Shown: positions 23,351 through 38,300 of the stretch, in pieces
How the letters are laid out: each line of letters starts with the position of its first letter
Position numbering within the stretch: the stretch's first letter is position 1
NCBI GenBank assembly: GCA_037039925.1
Contig: JAXRKP010001309.1
Span: 76,305-140,304 of the forward strand
Origin: Doris montereyensis
Taxonomy: Eukaryota > Mollusca > Gastropoda > Nudibranchia > Dorididae
Direction of reading: 5' to 3'
Length of the DNA: 64,000 nucleotides
Notes under the pieces: generated by a model
What the model was told of the DNA's origin: nothing
Database searches by the model: none
Seen by the model: only the letters and a program-made list of their open reading frames with translations
Program-made: the position numbers and the translations under genes

Positions 23351-26300
23351 GTAGGTCAAGGCAATACATTATGGCTACACTAATGAGATGTTGAAAGAAA
23401 GTTGGGATAAAAAAATATGTATATATATAGATCTCACAGACAGATTTGATAGAGGGGAAGACGAAAAGATGTATAGATTGATAGTAAACGATACATTTAA
23501 ACCATACCATTCTCCCTGGGAAAGAAGCCTGTTTAGTGTTAATGTATGTGGTTATGCAAAATTTGATTGATGAGCCTTTTTTTCATTTCTTTTCTTTTTT
23601 AAAAAGGTTATCAACAGTTTTGTTATAAACTTGCTACATGCTTCCAGTAGTGTATTTTCTTTTTATATAATGTTGACTTTTACAGCTGTTGTCATTCTTT
23701 GCTTTGCCATGATATATCATATTTATTCATGAATTCTTTAAGTAACTTTTTTTGTTTTCAACTTCAGATACGCTTTTCATGATTTTTCTGTCTTGCTCAT
23801 ATTCCAGTCATGGTGTTTATATTAAATTGATGTTCTAGAGAGTAACTATTAGTTTCATTTTCCGTTCTGATTGTTATTTTATAAAACATTTGTATCGATA
23901 AAGATTGCAGCACTATTTGTGATGTATTATTTCTTTATTCATTTATTTGTTTATAGAAAATACTATACATAACATGAATTCATTTTTTTCATATATGCTT
24001 TAATAATGAGCTTGGGATTTATCCTTTTTCTTTCTTTTTTTTGTTTTGTTTTATTTTTGTTCATTGTCCTCTTTTCTTTTTTACGTTTTTATAATTTTGA
24101 TGGAGATTTATATGTACAGAATGAGTAGCAAACATTTCTATCTATCAACTGAATAAAAAAGACATCAACAGTAAGCAAGAGCTTGTTGGTTTTTAAAAAA
24201 AATTATTACTTTATTTCTTGCTTTTGTCTCTAGCTATATTCATTACGCCATTGAGAAACAAGTGGATGGTATGTATATGATACCTGATGGGCAGAAATTC
24301 AAAGATCCCATAGATCTTATTGCATTTTACAAGACCAATCCTTTGGGCCTTGTTACAGCTCCTAAAATTCCTTGCAATCGTCATCCATCTCAGGAAGCTA
24401 TAGCCTACCGTGGGATGAGCTATCAGGACTTGCATAATCAAATGCGGGTTGCTGCCAGGAAAATAGTGAGTATTTGGAATAGCTCTTAAGCTTTAAAACT
24501 GTTTCCTCAGTTTCGAATATAAGAAGGGGACAATTTTTTACTTGTAATTTTAACAGTAATAGTAGAACATTTTTGTAGCGCCTTTCGACATAAAAATTGA
24601 AATATTCTTAAAACGATACATTTGAATTTCAATGTCGCATTCCAGTCACACTCACACAAATAAATCGTTATCAAAATTGAGCATTGTATATATTTTAATT
24701 CAATCATTTACAGAAGATGTTTCCTAATCCTAAGTATTTTTTTGAGATTTCAAATAGTTATTTATTCAGCTGGTTATTTTTCAATTTCTCCAGATTGATA
24801 ATGATTGATATATAAATTGTTGCTCAATATGTATATAACAACTGCAATCATTTAATGAGATTAATGTCAAGAAAAATGGGGGCGGGGGGGGGGAGGAAGG
24901 AAATCTTGTCAGGCAAAACAAAATGTCTTTCTCATGATATCAAGATAGATAAACAGAGGGACAAAGATTGGAAAAATAAAAGACTGAGATAAGATGAGAA
25001 TAAGAAATTTACTTTTGTACCCAAACGTAAAACGAGAATTTGATTCTACTTGATGTCTAAGTGCTACTACAGACTGACATTGCAGTATACGGTAAAGAAG
25101 AGCAAGTCGTTTTGAATTGATGTGAATAGACACAGTGTAATATGTTCTGTTTTAGCTTGTCAATAGAAGAGATCAGATTTTGCCTTTTTAATATGACCAG
25201 AATGCTGATCCGTCGAAAGCTTTGGGATCAATGCACGACTCCATGATGATGTACGTTTCTACGCAATATGCATGAATCCCTGCCCTGGTACCATGGCCAG
25301 ATTGATCGGGAGGAGGCCAGAATCAGGCTCGAACAGTCAGACAAGGAAGATGGGACATTCATGTAAGAATACTTTTATTATCCCCATTTGAAGATAAGAA
25401 TGATAAATATTGCAGGGTGCTGCCAAAGACAAAGTTCAAATAGAATTTTTTAGAATATTCTATAACTTCAACAAGGCTATAATTTCAGTACAGTAAATCA
25501 GTTCAGTTAATTATATCCTTGTATACACTTCTCTTGATTTCAACAAAGTTCTCTTTTCAATTTCACAAAATAGTTGTTGTTTGTTCCATAGGATAACTTT
25601 CGAATATTTTTTTCTTTTAGTGGGTGGTCTTACTGCTGTTAAATGTAGCTGCATTGATGCTAGAGTAGCCATGTTGATGAAATAAAGGAAACTTGGAATA
25701 TTCCATCACATCAACAAATCAAAATGCATAGTTTATGCAAATTGGTCAAATTTATTATCAGATGTATTTTTAAATATCTTCTTTGGTCTTAGTCTTAGGA
25801 TGATTTATTGACACAAATGGGTTCCTTTTGTTTTACATGATTTCTACTTTAAGTGCGTAGGTTGACATTAGAGCACTGAAGTAGTTTCCAATTTTTTTAC
25901 TGAAGTTTCCTTTGACATTTCTAACCAGATTCTGATGTTTGAAACGCTTATGCCATTATTATTTTTTCTGGTCGTTAATGCCATTTCTATTTGCTATTGT
26001 AAACCGGGATGAACTCCGACTCTGACTTAACTTTACTATATTTGTTAGATTGAAATGATATGAGGACTACATTTTTGGAAGCAGTACAATAATTGTAGTA
26101 AAATAAAGGAAGAGACTATCTTAGTCTATCTAAGACGGTCGGTTCTTTCTTATAGAACTTAAAAAAGCGTTTGGCAGTATATGTGTCATTCAAATGTTCA
26201 TAAGTTAAATGCTTCTTCCAATACCAGCGTTCGGTCAAGATCGGAAAACACATCCTTTGTGCTTACCATGTGCCACCAGGGAAACTCAAGACATTACATT

Positions 26301-29300
26301 ATCACCTGTACCGACGGGGAAAACTACCACATAGATAATGGACCTCGGTTTAAAGCCCTTGTCATCGTAAGTCTTATGAGCTGATTTGTCACATCATATT
26401 TAAAGGAGAAATTGTGCATATATGACTGGCACCGCCAGAGTACATGCTATCTGCTCAAATGCAATCTTTGTTTAAATGCACACTTCCTAGGTGAAACAGA
26501 ATTTTTAGATACTAAATCACCACTGAAAGTACCCATTACATCTTGTTGTAATTTACCCAAGATGCACACTCCCCTCTTCGATACAATTTTTTTGTCAGGA
26601 GAGTAAGAACAGCAACTGCAAACTTAAGGTAAGTCAGTGTAATGTGATGGCCAACCATGGGCATTGTAGTGAAACCGTAGTGGTGTGAGTTTGTAATCAT
26701 GACGCTGGTTCAAACCCCATGGCTGACATTGTTGTGCTCGTAGAGGGAAAGGTACTTCATTCTGCTTTCCTCGTTTGACTCAGGTGTGAATGAGTAGCCA
26801 GCTATAGGTAGAGAAAGGTCTTGTCAGAGTGTTGGCACGAAGCTCCTAACAGATTGTTGTACAGTTTGCTTCCCATGGAGTCCACAAGGACTTTGAATAC
26901 AATGGCCTTCTTGGGGAGAAATGATGTACAGTCGGTGAGCCTGCACTTCTGCGGGGATAGGGACTATAAATCCATTTACCTTGCCTCTGAACCTTCAGGT
27001 CCTGGCTTTGGGACCAAACAATGAAGGAATTTGTATTTGAGTTAGTCCCTATAGAATTGTGGAATTGCGACATTTGAATTGAGACCATGCATTTTGATGG
27101 CAACTGTTGTTTTGTATTTGCCATGTATGCAGACAACAGAAATCAACCATGTTTATACTGTTGTAAAACCTTTTTTTATTTTCATTCAAACCTTTACTAT
27201 TGTACATTATGACGGCCTTTGATTACATTGAGGAGAATTCCCTATTATGATAATGGATTAAAGTTTGAAGTCTTTCTTTGACCTTCAAGGAAGTTTAATA
27301 CTTAAGATATATTTTGCTTTGTGGATTTAGAAGTTACTTTAGTAAATTATAGCCTTTGATCCACTCTAATCTATGTTTTTATGCACTTGTGTACAACTCT
27401 AATTAACTTCCCTAAGTAAGAGTTTGCCCCTTTGATTTTATCCTTCAGCTCATTGATCACTATCATAACAAACGTGATGGGTTGCCTTGCAATCTGAAGT
27501 CACCATGTTGTAATCCACATTTCAGACACCAGGCTTGGGAACGTAAGTTCAGCCATCATTATAGTTTTTGTTTATTTTTCATTGTAAAAAGGTTCTCGGG
27601 CAAATATGTCTCATATATCCAAACTACACCATAGTTTTAAACAAAACGATTTTTTTTCATATGGGAATCAACTTATGTTCATGTTTTTATCAATGTCATG
27701 TGGGCGGTTGGCGGGCACTGTTGGTAGGTCATACTTTTTCTTTTCCTTTTTTATACTTATCTTTCATCTTGCTGTTTCCTCTTACTTTATCCTATGCATT
27801 TGGTGGACGGGTAAGTTTCAAGGAAATAAAAAAATATGAAAATTGTCAATATCACAAAAGCGCTGAAAGGATTAAGTATCATTTTTTTAGTCATTGAAAT
27901 TGAAAAAGCCAGGATCAGTCAGCGTCAACTGGATAAGCTATTTAACTCTGAATTGCCTGCTCCTTTCTTTCTTTATTTCTTTCTTCATCAGTTTCCATTC
28001 TGCCTTCCGGTGTATGCGTTTAGATGTCCGTAATGATCTTTCTCCTGGCTACGCTGTCCTGACATTTTCTGTCATTTCTCTCCCTTTTGGTCTTTTACCT
28101 TGTGTTGTAGCATCTATACTGATTTAGCTATCCTCTTATCATTCATTTTGTTTTCATGCCCAAACCATCTGGGTTGATTTATTTCTATCTTAGTTTTTAT
28201 GCCATCTGCTTTGGTTTGATCTCTTATTGTTGTGTTTCTAATTTTGCCTCTTTTAGTTTTCCCTATTACTCTTCTGAGATATTTTATTTCAGCTGCTTAT
28301 ACTCTACTGTATTCCTTATTGTCTAAGATTCAGGTTTCACTACCAAAGAGCAGAATAGGACAATAAACTGTGTTGTACACTGCAGTTTCAGTTTTTGTTG
28401 ACAATTCTTGTTTACCTATAGATGTCTTTCTTAGATGGTTATATATTCCTCTACTCCTTGTTGACAAATTCTTCACATAGAGAGTGCTGTCCGGGCAGTG
28501 GACAGGTAAGCATCTGTATGGAGATTAGGCGGTCCCGCCCTCCACAAGTCTCCTGCTGCCTTGCAGGCGGGTCTTGATTGACCAAAGGCTAAGGGAGTTA
28601 ACCCTAAAGAAACTAACAACCTGCTGCCTTGCATGCTGGTTTTGAGCAACCAAAGGCTAAGGGAGTTAACCCTAACATAAAATAACAAGGCCCGGTAGGG
28701 GGCCTCAAGGTGGCAGCCCCACCATCTACCTAGGGTACAGTGGGCCAATCCCCTGCTTGTCCAAAACCAAACCGATTCAAAGTAATACGTATAATGTTAT
28801 ACCCGGCTTGAACTTTCGAAGATGACTCTGGAAAAAACCACGGACTGTGATTTTTGGAACATGGAATGTTAGGGCAATAAATGGAAAATAGTTAGAATTA
28901 GCTGAAGAAATGGAAAAATTCAAATTAGATATTTTGGCTATTACAGAAACAAAGAAAAAGGACAAGGAATAGAAAATATAGGACCAAATCATACTTTAAT
29001 CTTCTTGGGAGTAGATGTCAAAGATAAAGCTAGAGCAGGAGTAGGCCTCATAATGCATAAAAGGCAAGAAATGCTACTAGAAAGTTGGAAATTTGTAAGC
29101 CCACGGCTATTAGAGGTAAATATTAAACCAAAAGGAAGAGAAATTAAATTAATAATAGCTTATGGACCAAACGAAGATGCCACGAATGAAGAAAAATTTA
29201 ACTTCGAAAACGATTTACAAATACCTGCAGAGAATCTTAAACCCAAACAGGAACTAATGGTTTTAGGACATTTATAATGCTAGAGGAGGCAACAATGTAG

Positions 29301-32300
29301 AAACATCAGAAGGAGTAATAGGTAAAGAAGGAGAGACAACAACTTCTCCAAATGGATTTTTGCCTAAAGAATAACATGAAAATAGCTAACACCTTTTTTC
29401 CTCATAAAGATATCCACAAATTTACAAGAGTAAATGAAGACAGATGTGAAAAGTCAATGATAGACTACATAATAGTTAGCAACTCCTTTTTTACAATACA
29501 ATGGATGCAAGAGTAAACAGAGGAGCAGAAATATTTAGTGATCATCACCTAGTGATTGCCAAAATGAGATTATTAACTGAAGGAAACGAACAGAAAAGGA
29601 AAGAGAAGAAAGCTACTAAATCAAAATAGGAGAACTAAATAAACCAATAGTAAAACAGATATACCAATCCAGGATAAAAGCATCTATCAGTGAAAGGCAG
29701 ATGGATCTGAAGGATAGCACAGTAGACGAAAAGTTGCAAATGTATAAAGAAACACTCCTCAGTTGTACTGAAGAGGTCTGTGGAAGGAAACAAATTAAAG
29801 GAAATGGGAAAAGAACAGCATGGTGGAATGAGAATGTCAAGACTAAGATAAAAAAAAAGAAGGATGCCTGGAAGAAATACTTGCAAAGAAAGAGACCAGA
29901 GGATAGGATAGATTACGTGAGTAAAAGAACTATCGCCAAAGAGGAAGTAAGGAAAGCAAAACAGGAACAGTGGGAAGAGTTTGGACAAAGACTTCAAGAA
30001 AGCTATCAAGGAAATCAAAAGCTGTTCTGGGGAGCAATGAAGAGCATGAGAAAGACCAAAGTATGCCCAATACGACAAATTAAGAACGCCAAAGGAGAAA
30101 TAATGAAAGAAGACAGCCAAATCATGGAAACGTGAAGAAAGTATTTTCAACAACTACATAATCCCTCCAGAACATATGAAACAAGGAGTACCGATCAATT
30201 AGTAAGTGCAACATGTAATCCAGAGGAGACAACTGAAGATGTAGATATATCAATTGAAGAACTCCAAACAGCTATAAGAAAAGTGAAATTAGGAAAGGCC
30301 CCAGGAGCAGATCAAGTTTATCCATAAATGATTAAAAACCAAGGGAGATGCAGACAAACTACTACATGCAATATGTCAACAAGCATGAAAGTCAAAACAG
30401 GTGCCAGATGACTGGAAGAAGAGAACGGTAGTATCAATACACAAGAATGGATCAACTATGGAATGCTCAAATGATAGAGGGATATCACTACTTAGTTTAC
30501 CAGGAAAAGTGTATGCCAGAATTCTTGAAATGAGACTAAGGAAAAGAATAGAGGATCAGATTGAAGAACACCAGAGGGATTTAGACCAGGAAGAAGTGTA
30601 CAAGACCACATATTTACAATTAGACAAATAATAGAAAAATTCCTTGAGAGAAACATTGACTTGCACCTGTGTTTTATTGACTTAGAAAAGGCATTTGACA
30701 CTGTGAGGAGGGACAAACTATGGCGTTCCTTAAGAGAACACAACGTAGAGCAAAATTTAATAGAAGCCATTAAAAGTTTTTACAACAAACCCACATGTGC
30801 AGTGAGAGTATCTGGAAATGTATCTGAAGAATTTGATGTAGATATAGGAGTAAGATAGGGTTGTATCCTAAGTCCTCTTTTGTTTATCACATTTATGGAT
30901 TCAGTCGCAAAGGCATCCTCAAAAATGAAGAAAATGAATGTAGGTATGTGGAAGCTTAAACCAGTAAATGTATCAATACTTTCATTTGCTGATGATTTAG
31001 TTCTATTTGGAAAATCAGAAAGGGATCTCCAGTCGAATATCAACACAATGAATAATGAATTAAATAAAAGAGGAATGAAAGTAAATGCAAAGAAAACCAA
31101 AACAATGCTAGTAACTAGGAAAGCTAAAACACAAAATCTTAAATTGGGCAGGAGAATTTAGAACAAGTTAAAAGCTTGTATATTCAGGTAGAGCAATCAT
31201 TCATCTACACGTGTATGGCAAAGAAATGTCCATAAGACGTATAATTTATTTGTTACAGAATATTTTATAGGTACTGGTTTTGTTTTGTGTTATTTTCTCT
31301 GGTTTCTTTATATGTGTTTTTCTTCAGTGTTGTTTTTTATATAACATTTGGTACACATATTGCTCATGTCAATACAAAAAAATGATGTCAGATTTTTTAG
31401 CTATCTTGTATACTTTTGGAGAACAAAAATTTGTTTGTAGTGTAAATGCCATTTTATATATGATGTCTGTAATGTTGTTGTTTTTTTAATGCTACAAATT
31501 TTCAAAGGATATAGGATTACTATATTTTGACAATTACTCATACATATATATTAAAATGATAAACCCAAATTCAAAAACAAAACAAAAAATCATCTCAGAA
31601 CCCCCTCCCCTCTCTTTAAGGTACTAAAAGCTAAGGTAATTAAAGTTAGTGATAACTTTATGAATGCTCTACCAAATTGATTTTTAAGACTCATGTTTTT
31701 CCATACAACTGGTATCTCATACGTGGGTAGTTGGTGGGCACTACTGGTAGGTCCTGCTTCTTTCCTTTCACTCTTTTACCCATCCTTTCATCTCGGTGTT
31801 TCCTCTTGATTCACCCTGAGATCAATGCAGATAGTGGGCGGGATAAATTCCAATTAAAAATGTATCTTGTATTGAGGGGGATGTGGGCACATCATAGATA
31901 TTAGAAGAATACATATACTCCTCGCTGTTATTGCATTAATTTAAGATGATGATATTATCGGCATCAAACAAAAGGGGGTGGGGGTAGAATTAAATCCTCT
32001 ATATTCGAGATGTCACTCGTTTCTTCATCTTGTTGTTTCCTACTTAATTCCCCCCCCCTCCTTATGGCAGATGGGGTAAATGTCAATGAAACAAAAAGCA
32101 AGCTATAATTGAGATAACCAAACGAGTATTAACACATATTGATTCATATACAACAATAAACTTTTTACAGAATCAAAGACACTTAAAAATGTAAATATGG
32201 GATGTTTGCACACATCGTCATTTTGTCATGTTTGTACTGATTTCAAATTCATTCTCCCATGCAGGTTACAAGCATTTGAGCATAAACATTGCGAAATATG

Positions 32301-32321
32301 TAAGTCACCTTTGAATTCTTT

Positions 32322-32356
<35 letters not shown>

Positions 32357-35300
32357 AAACACTTATAAAGCGCTTAATCCCTTAAAAGAGGCTCCAAGCG
32401 CTTTACAATATATTAAACATCCATACACTACACATATATCATGTAGTACATAGTAAAAACATTGATACAAATCATAGTCATTTATGGTTAAAAATTAGAT
32501 TACATCTTAAAATATAAAGGCATTGAAACCAAAGACTAGCATTACATGAATTACATGACTGCAATTAAACGTATGGCATAGAACTAATTAGTTGATTTAG
32601 AAATACGTAGGCTACATGAGACATCAATCAACATGTTGTCGGTGGATATATACATAACATACACATATATATATATACATACACATACACATACACATAC
32701 ATGCATATACACATATATACACACATATAGTAATATTCATATTGGTATTAAATGTAAATTATATTATTTAGACACAAAATCATCAAGCCAATTGATATAA
32801 ATATTTAAACTGATTACCTGTTCTTTTTGCTGCAAATATTTGAATGCCGTATCATTGAAAAAAATGTTGTTATAGATTTTGTTCTCTCATCCCATCTATC
32901 TGCTTCGTGCATTGTGGCACATATGGCCTCAACAGATTGTCTCCATTCCCCTCTGCTGCTTGCTGCGGTCCTTGCTTCATTCCATGTCTTCTGTCCATTG
33001 ACTTTGTTCTATATATGTGCAATATTTTCATTTTAACATTACGCATGACTCATTTTAGTATCGCTTGTATCTCTTAATCTTATTTGATCCCCTCATCATT
33101 TTTTTCCTAATACAAATCCATGGAGGTTTGCCAAAGTTGCGCCTGGAAATCTGCTCGTTCCTATTGACACCTTGCTTCAGCAAAGACCTAAAATTACATG
33201 TCATTGTCTCTTTTATCACTAGTCATGTCCCTAATGTTATTGTTTACAGCCGATTGATTGGCAAAAACCTATCGGCTCACTCGGACCGCACGGCGGGTTG
33301 ACAAATGACACTGTCAAATGGCTTTGCCACGCGGCGGTGCAGTGGATAGCCCCAATAAGACAATCCATGCATCATTTATGCCATTGCCTGTGGATGAGGA
33401 AGCCATGAGATTCCTAATGCGGAGGGGATCCGTCGATGGTATTTTGACCTGAGAATCAGACACGTCCCCCACTTGATGCTCACCTGAACAGGATAGGCCC
33501 AACTTACGACTCTACCTGTATTTTCAGATCGAATCTCGTTCAAAACAGCCTTTGTTATTTTATTTTATTTCACAGACACCTGTTGTCACTGACGGATCTG
33601 CTGATTCATCAGCCCCCTATCTCCAGTCCCAAGACATCCCCTCCCCCCACCCCCAATACAGAGTCCAGACAGTGAGGAAGAAACCGAGTCGTCTGGAAAT
33701 GCCCACGCGAAAGATCCATGTAAGTAAACCAGTAATTGAATGTCATACAACTCTCTTGTCCTCTTTGGGCGGAACTTGGTAGTCCACAGGCAAAATTTCT
33801 GCCTCTCAAACAAAAGGTTGTGTGTTCAGGCCTCGGCAGGTTGAAACAATCTCTCAAGTTTTTCCGAGTAAAACCCATTGCGTTAATGTCTACTGTCATG
33901 AAATGTTTTGAAAACGTGTCCTCGCAAAGCTTTTCTGTGGAAGATACTCTTAACATATTTATGAACAACATCTACAAACATCTTAACCAACCCAGAACCT
34001 GTCACAGACTTCTGTTTGTGAATTTCTCCTCTGCATTCAATACTATTCAGCCTCATTTGCTCATCTAAAAGCTCTTGAATTACAACATAAATAACTTTGT
34101 AATAGCATGGATACTTGAATTTCTTATAGATAGACAACAATATGAATCTAAATGGAAAACAATCAGACTTGATTGAATGTAACATGAGTGTTCCCCAAGG
34201 TTGTGTCCTGTCCCCTTTACTATTTAAACTAATAACTGTAGTGGCTGTGTGAACTCAGTTCAATTACAAATGAATTTACAGATGACACCGTTTTACAAGG
34301 GCTTAGAAGTCTAGAAAATGAAATATCTTACAGATCTGAATAGAAAAGTTGTTATGTGGTGTGATGACAATTTAAAATGTTAGTAAAAAATGATTATTGA
34401 TTTTTGGAAAAATAAAGACCCTCTTACTCCATTATCCACTAAAGGGGAAATCATTCAAAGGGTCACTAGCTATGAATATCTTGGTGTTCATGTTGACCAT
34501 AAGTTAAATTAAACTGATTGACTATATTTCATCCAAAGCTAACAAGAGAATGTACTTCATCAGAAAATTAAATCAGTTCAAAACAGACCAAAAATTCATA
34601 ACTTTGTTTTATAGAAGAACAATTGAGAGTATATTGGTTTTCTGTCAGGTGAATTGGGGTTGCCTCATAAAAAGATTTTTTTAAAAGTGGAGAGGACAAT
34701 AAAAAAATTAAGCAAGAAGGATTGGGGGAGGGGGAGGGGGTTGCCTCGCAAAAGATTAAAGAAAAGTGGAGAGGACAATGAAAAAATTAAGCAAATACAC
34801 CAATGAAATACAATCTTTCCTGAACTCATCAATAATTTCACACTTAAAAGATTTACCCACATTTTACAAGACCTGTCCCATCCCTTAAATTCACATGTTG
34901 TGAAGTCAAATCAAAACACAAGCAGTCGCCTTCTTTCAATCAGAACAAGAAATAAAGGACACTTATTTTACTGTTTTCATGAGTCCATATATACACACTT
35001 GTACACACAGATCACTGATTTTTATATTTATCATATTATCACAATGTGCTCTCTTACTCTCTTAAAATTTGTTGTCATTAATTTTGCTTATAACCACTTT
35101 TAATAAATCAATTTCTTTTCTTAATCTTAATCTTATTTTAAATGTTTTAAAATTGCCATTTTGAATTTCAATTTATTTGTAATGTTCTTGGGCTGATGTT
35201 AATCATTACAAATTTCCTTTTATGGATGAGTAAAAAAATTTAAATTTTAATTTTAATTTCTGTTGACATCTTGATTGTGGGGCTGCTAGTGGGTCCTATT

Positions 35301-38300
35301 TCTTCTCTCTTTCACTCTTCTATACCTCTTTCATCGTACGGTTTCTTCTTAATTCACCCTGGGATATCCTCATATGGTGGACGGGGTAGGTGGCAATAAA
35401 ACAAGCAAAGATATCTTGATCGATGAATAAGGTCACATTAGCTTTTACACTTTATTGATGGCTGGCTATCCACCTACATTGCCTCTTGGAAGGAGATTGC
35501 TAAATGTGATCATTGAACTCACTAATTTCATTCTTTTTTTTCTTTTTTGTCTGTCACTGATGTGCATTAAGGCCCAGAGGAAGCTGAACATCTAGAGAGC
35601 ATTTACATCGACATTCGAACTGCTGTCATGTCCATGCGATTGAAACCTGAACATATTCAGTTTGAGGAAAAGTTAGGTAGGATGGTGGTTACAATTTATT
35701 TTACCCCTGCTGAACAATAGAATGAAGGCATGAATTTTTAAAAGTATTATCTTACATTTTGTGATGTTTCAGATTTGTCTTTTTCTGTTATCCATACTGC
35801 CATGTAGTACACGTTTAGTTTAACAAACCATAATGCTTAGTGAAACATAGTGCTTAATAAATGTATGCAAAATTTGTCCACCGTTTCTAATCTTCAAGCA
35901 TTTCATAATGATGCATAAGAGGCGGTGAAATTGTGTGAACCTGTAATTTTTGCATTAAGTGTAATAGCACATTTTATTGCTCATTGCTATGTGGCTGCAA
36001 AATTTTAGAAACATTATGAAGATTTGAACATTTTTGCGTCTTTTCTTCTCAAAAGCATATTATTACATATGTGAGGGGAAAAGATCTAGTAAACAAAACT
36101 TTAGAATTGATCCTAGTATTGAAAATATGGTTATTAGAGTGGTGACATCTTTCAATTGATATTGTCTTTCATTTTATTTTAACTTTAGCGTTTGCGTTGA
36201 GAATGCTGCTTTTTTTTTAGACCGCATCTCTTATGATCAAACGTTAAAAATCTTTGAAGACGTAATTTGGATCTTTGTTTTAAATTTTAGCCTTATCAAT
36301 TGTGTTGGCAGGTTCCGGTCAGTTTGGGGATGTAATGAAAGGCAAAGTCATCTTAGGTGAAAGAGCTATTCCTGTTGCAGTGAAAACATTGAAAGACAAC
36401 GATTCTGAGGGCCAGGTGAGTGGAACCATGCCACACTGCTTTATGTATTTCGTGAAGTAATTATGTAGACAATTCTACAAGAAAGCATTTACTTGCTTTT
36501 TACCTCAGTTATATACAAGGATCACGGAGGCAACAATATACTTCCAGACCTATTGAACCCTGGTGGTGTCGGTGGCCGAGCGGTTAGGCTGCCAGACTGA
36601 GGATCATGGTTTGGTCCCGGGTTTAAATCTTAGCAATGCTAGGTCCGATGTTGTGTTTTTTAACACGCATTTTCCCCATGCTACCCAGGCGCAAATGAGT
36701 ACAAGCACTAGCTTGGGAGTAAAAACTTGCGTCAGATTAACATCCTGGCCAGTTCTGCTGCATGCTATTGAAATGCTATTGAAACTGAGATAAGTTCCAG
36801 CTCTTTCTGGCACCTGTTTGGACTTCCATGCTTGTTGGCATATTGCATGTAGTAGTTTGTCTGCTTCTCTCCCTTGGTTTTTAATCATTTCTGGATAAAC
36901 TTGATCTGCTCCTGGGGCTTCTCCTAATTTCACTTTTCTTATAGCTGTTTGGATTTCTTTCATTGATATATCTACATTTTCAGCTGTCTCCTCTGGATTA
37001 TTTGTTACTCTTACTAATTGATCTTTACTCCTTGTTTCATATGTTTTGGAGAGATTATGTAACTGGTTTTAAAATACTTTCTCCATATTTCCGTGATTTC
37101 GCTGTCTTCTTTCATTATTTCTCGTTTGGCATTCTTAATTTGTCGTATTGGACATGCTTGGTTTTTCTCATGCTCTTCATTGCCCCTAGAACAGCTTTTG
37201 ATTTCCTTGATAGCTTTCTTGAAGTCTTTGTCCAAACTCTTCCCATTGTTCCTGTTTTGCTTTCCTAACTTCCTCTTTGGCGATAGTTCTTCTTTTATTC
37301 ACGTAATCTATCCTATCCTCTGGTCTCTATGTTTGCAAGTATTTCTTCCAGGCATCCTTCTTTTCTTTGATCTTAGTTTTGACATTTTCATTCCACCTTG
37401 CTGTTCTTTTCCTATCTCCTTTAATTTAAGTTCCAGCTCTATAGGCCATAACATCTTTGCAGGAACTTTACTTCTGTTGTTTTTTTTTTACTATTGAACT
37501 CTGAAGTCAATATCAGTTCTATTGAATAGGATTGCTTTGAACATCAAATTTAATGATATTTTATAGCTGATATGAAAGACTGTATCATACTACCCCAAGA
37601 TTGTATCAAGAATCAGAGGATATAATTGAAAGATAGTATTATACGACTCTAACATTTTGTGAAATATCATAAGATATAAATGAAAGATACTGTATCTTAT
37701 GACCCAAAGATTGGGTAAAAAATCAGAGGATATAATTGAAAGATACAGTATTATACAATCCTAATATCTTGTCAAATATCAGAAGATATAAATGAAAGAC
37801 ACAGTACAATATGACACTAAGATAATTTCAAACATCAGAGGTCATATGAACCTAAGATTGTTTCAAACATCAAAGGAGGTAACTGAAAGACACTGTATCA
37901 TATGACCCTAAGATTGTGTCAAGAATCAGTGAATATAACTGAAAGACACTGTATCATATGACCCTAAATCAGAGAATATAACTGAAAGACACTGTATCAT
38001 ATGACCCTAAGCTTGTGTCAAGAATCAGAGAATATAACTGAAAGACACTGTATCATATGACCCTAAGATTGTGTCAAGAATCAGAGAATATAATGAAAGA
38101 CACTGTATCATATGACCCTAACTGTCAAGAATCAGAGAATATAACTGAAAGACATATGACTGTCAAGAATCAGAGGATATAATGACCCTAAGCTTTGTCA
38201 AGAATCAAGAATATAATCTGAAAGAGTATCATATGATCCTAATTGTGTCTGATATAAAAGACACTGTATCATATGACCCTAAGATTGTGTCAAGAATCAA

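Noticed and set aside
29635..30153. 172-residue hydrophobic minus-strand frame resembling a membrane protein
   Set aside because: Exact antisense of the LINE polyprotein; the same frame appears at 36963-37497 and 59749-60024, where the LINE recurs.
30492..30770. Antisense frames over the LINE RT on both LINE copies
   Set aside because: Shadows of the RT frame on the other strand; they recur at 59110-59310 for the same reason.
36567..36640. Possible tRNA-Leu or tRNA-Ser gene
   Set aside because: A and B boxes are present but the acceptor and anticodon stems do not pair, and the sequence continues into the SINE body seen in other copies.
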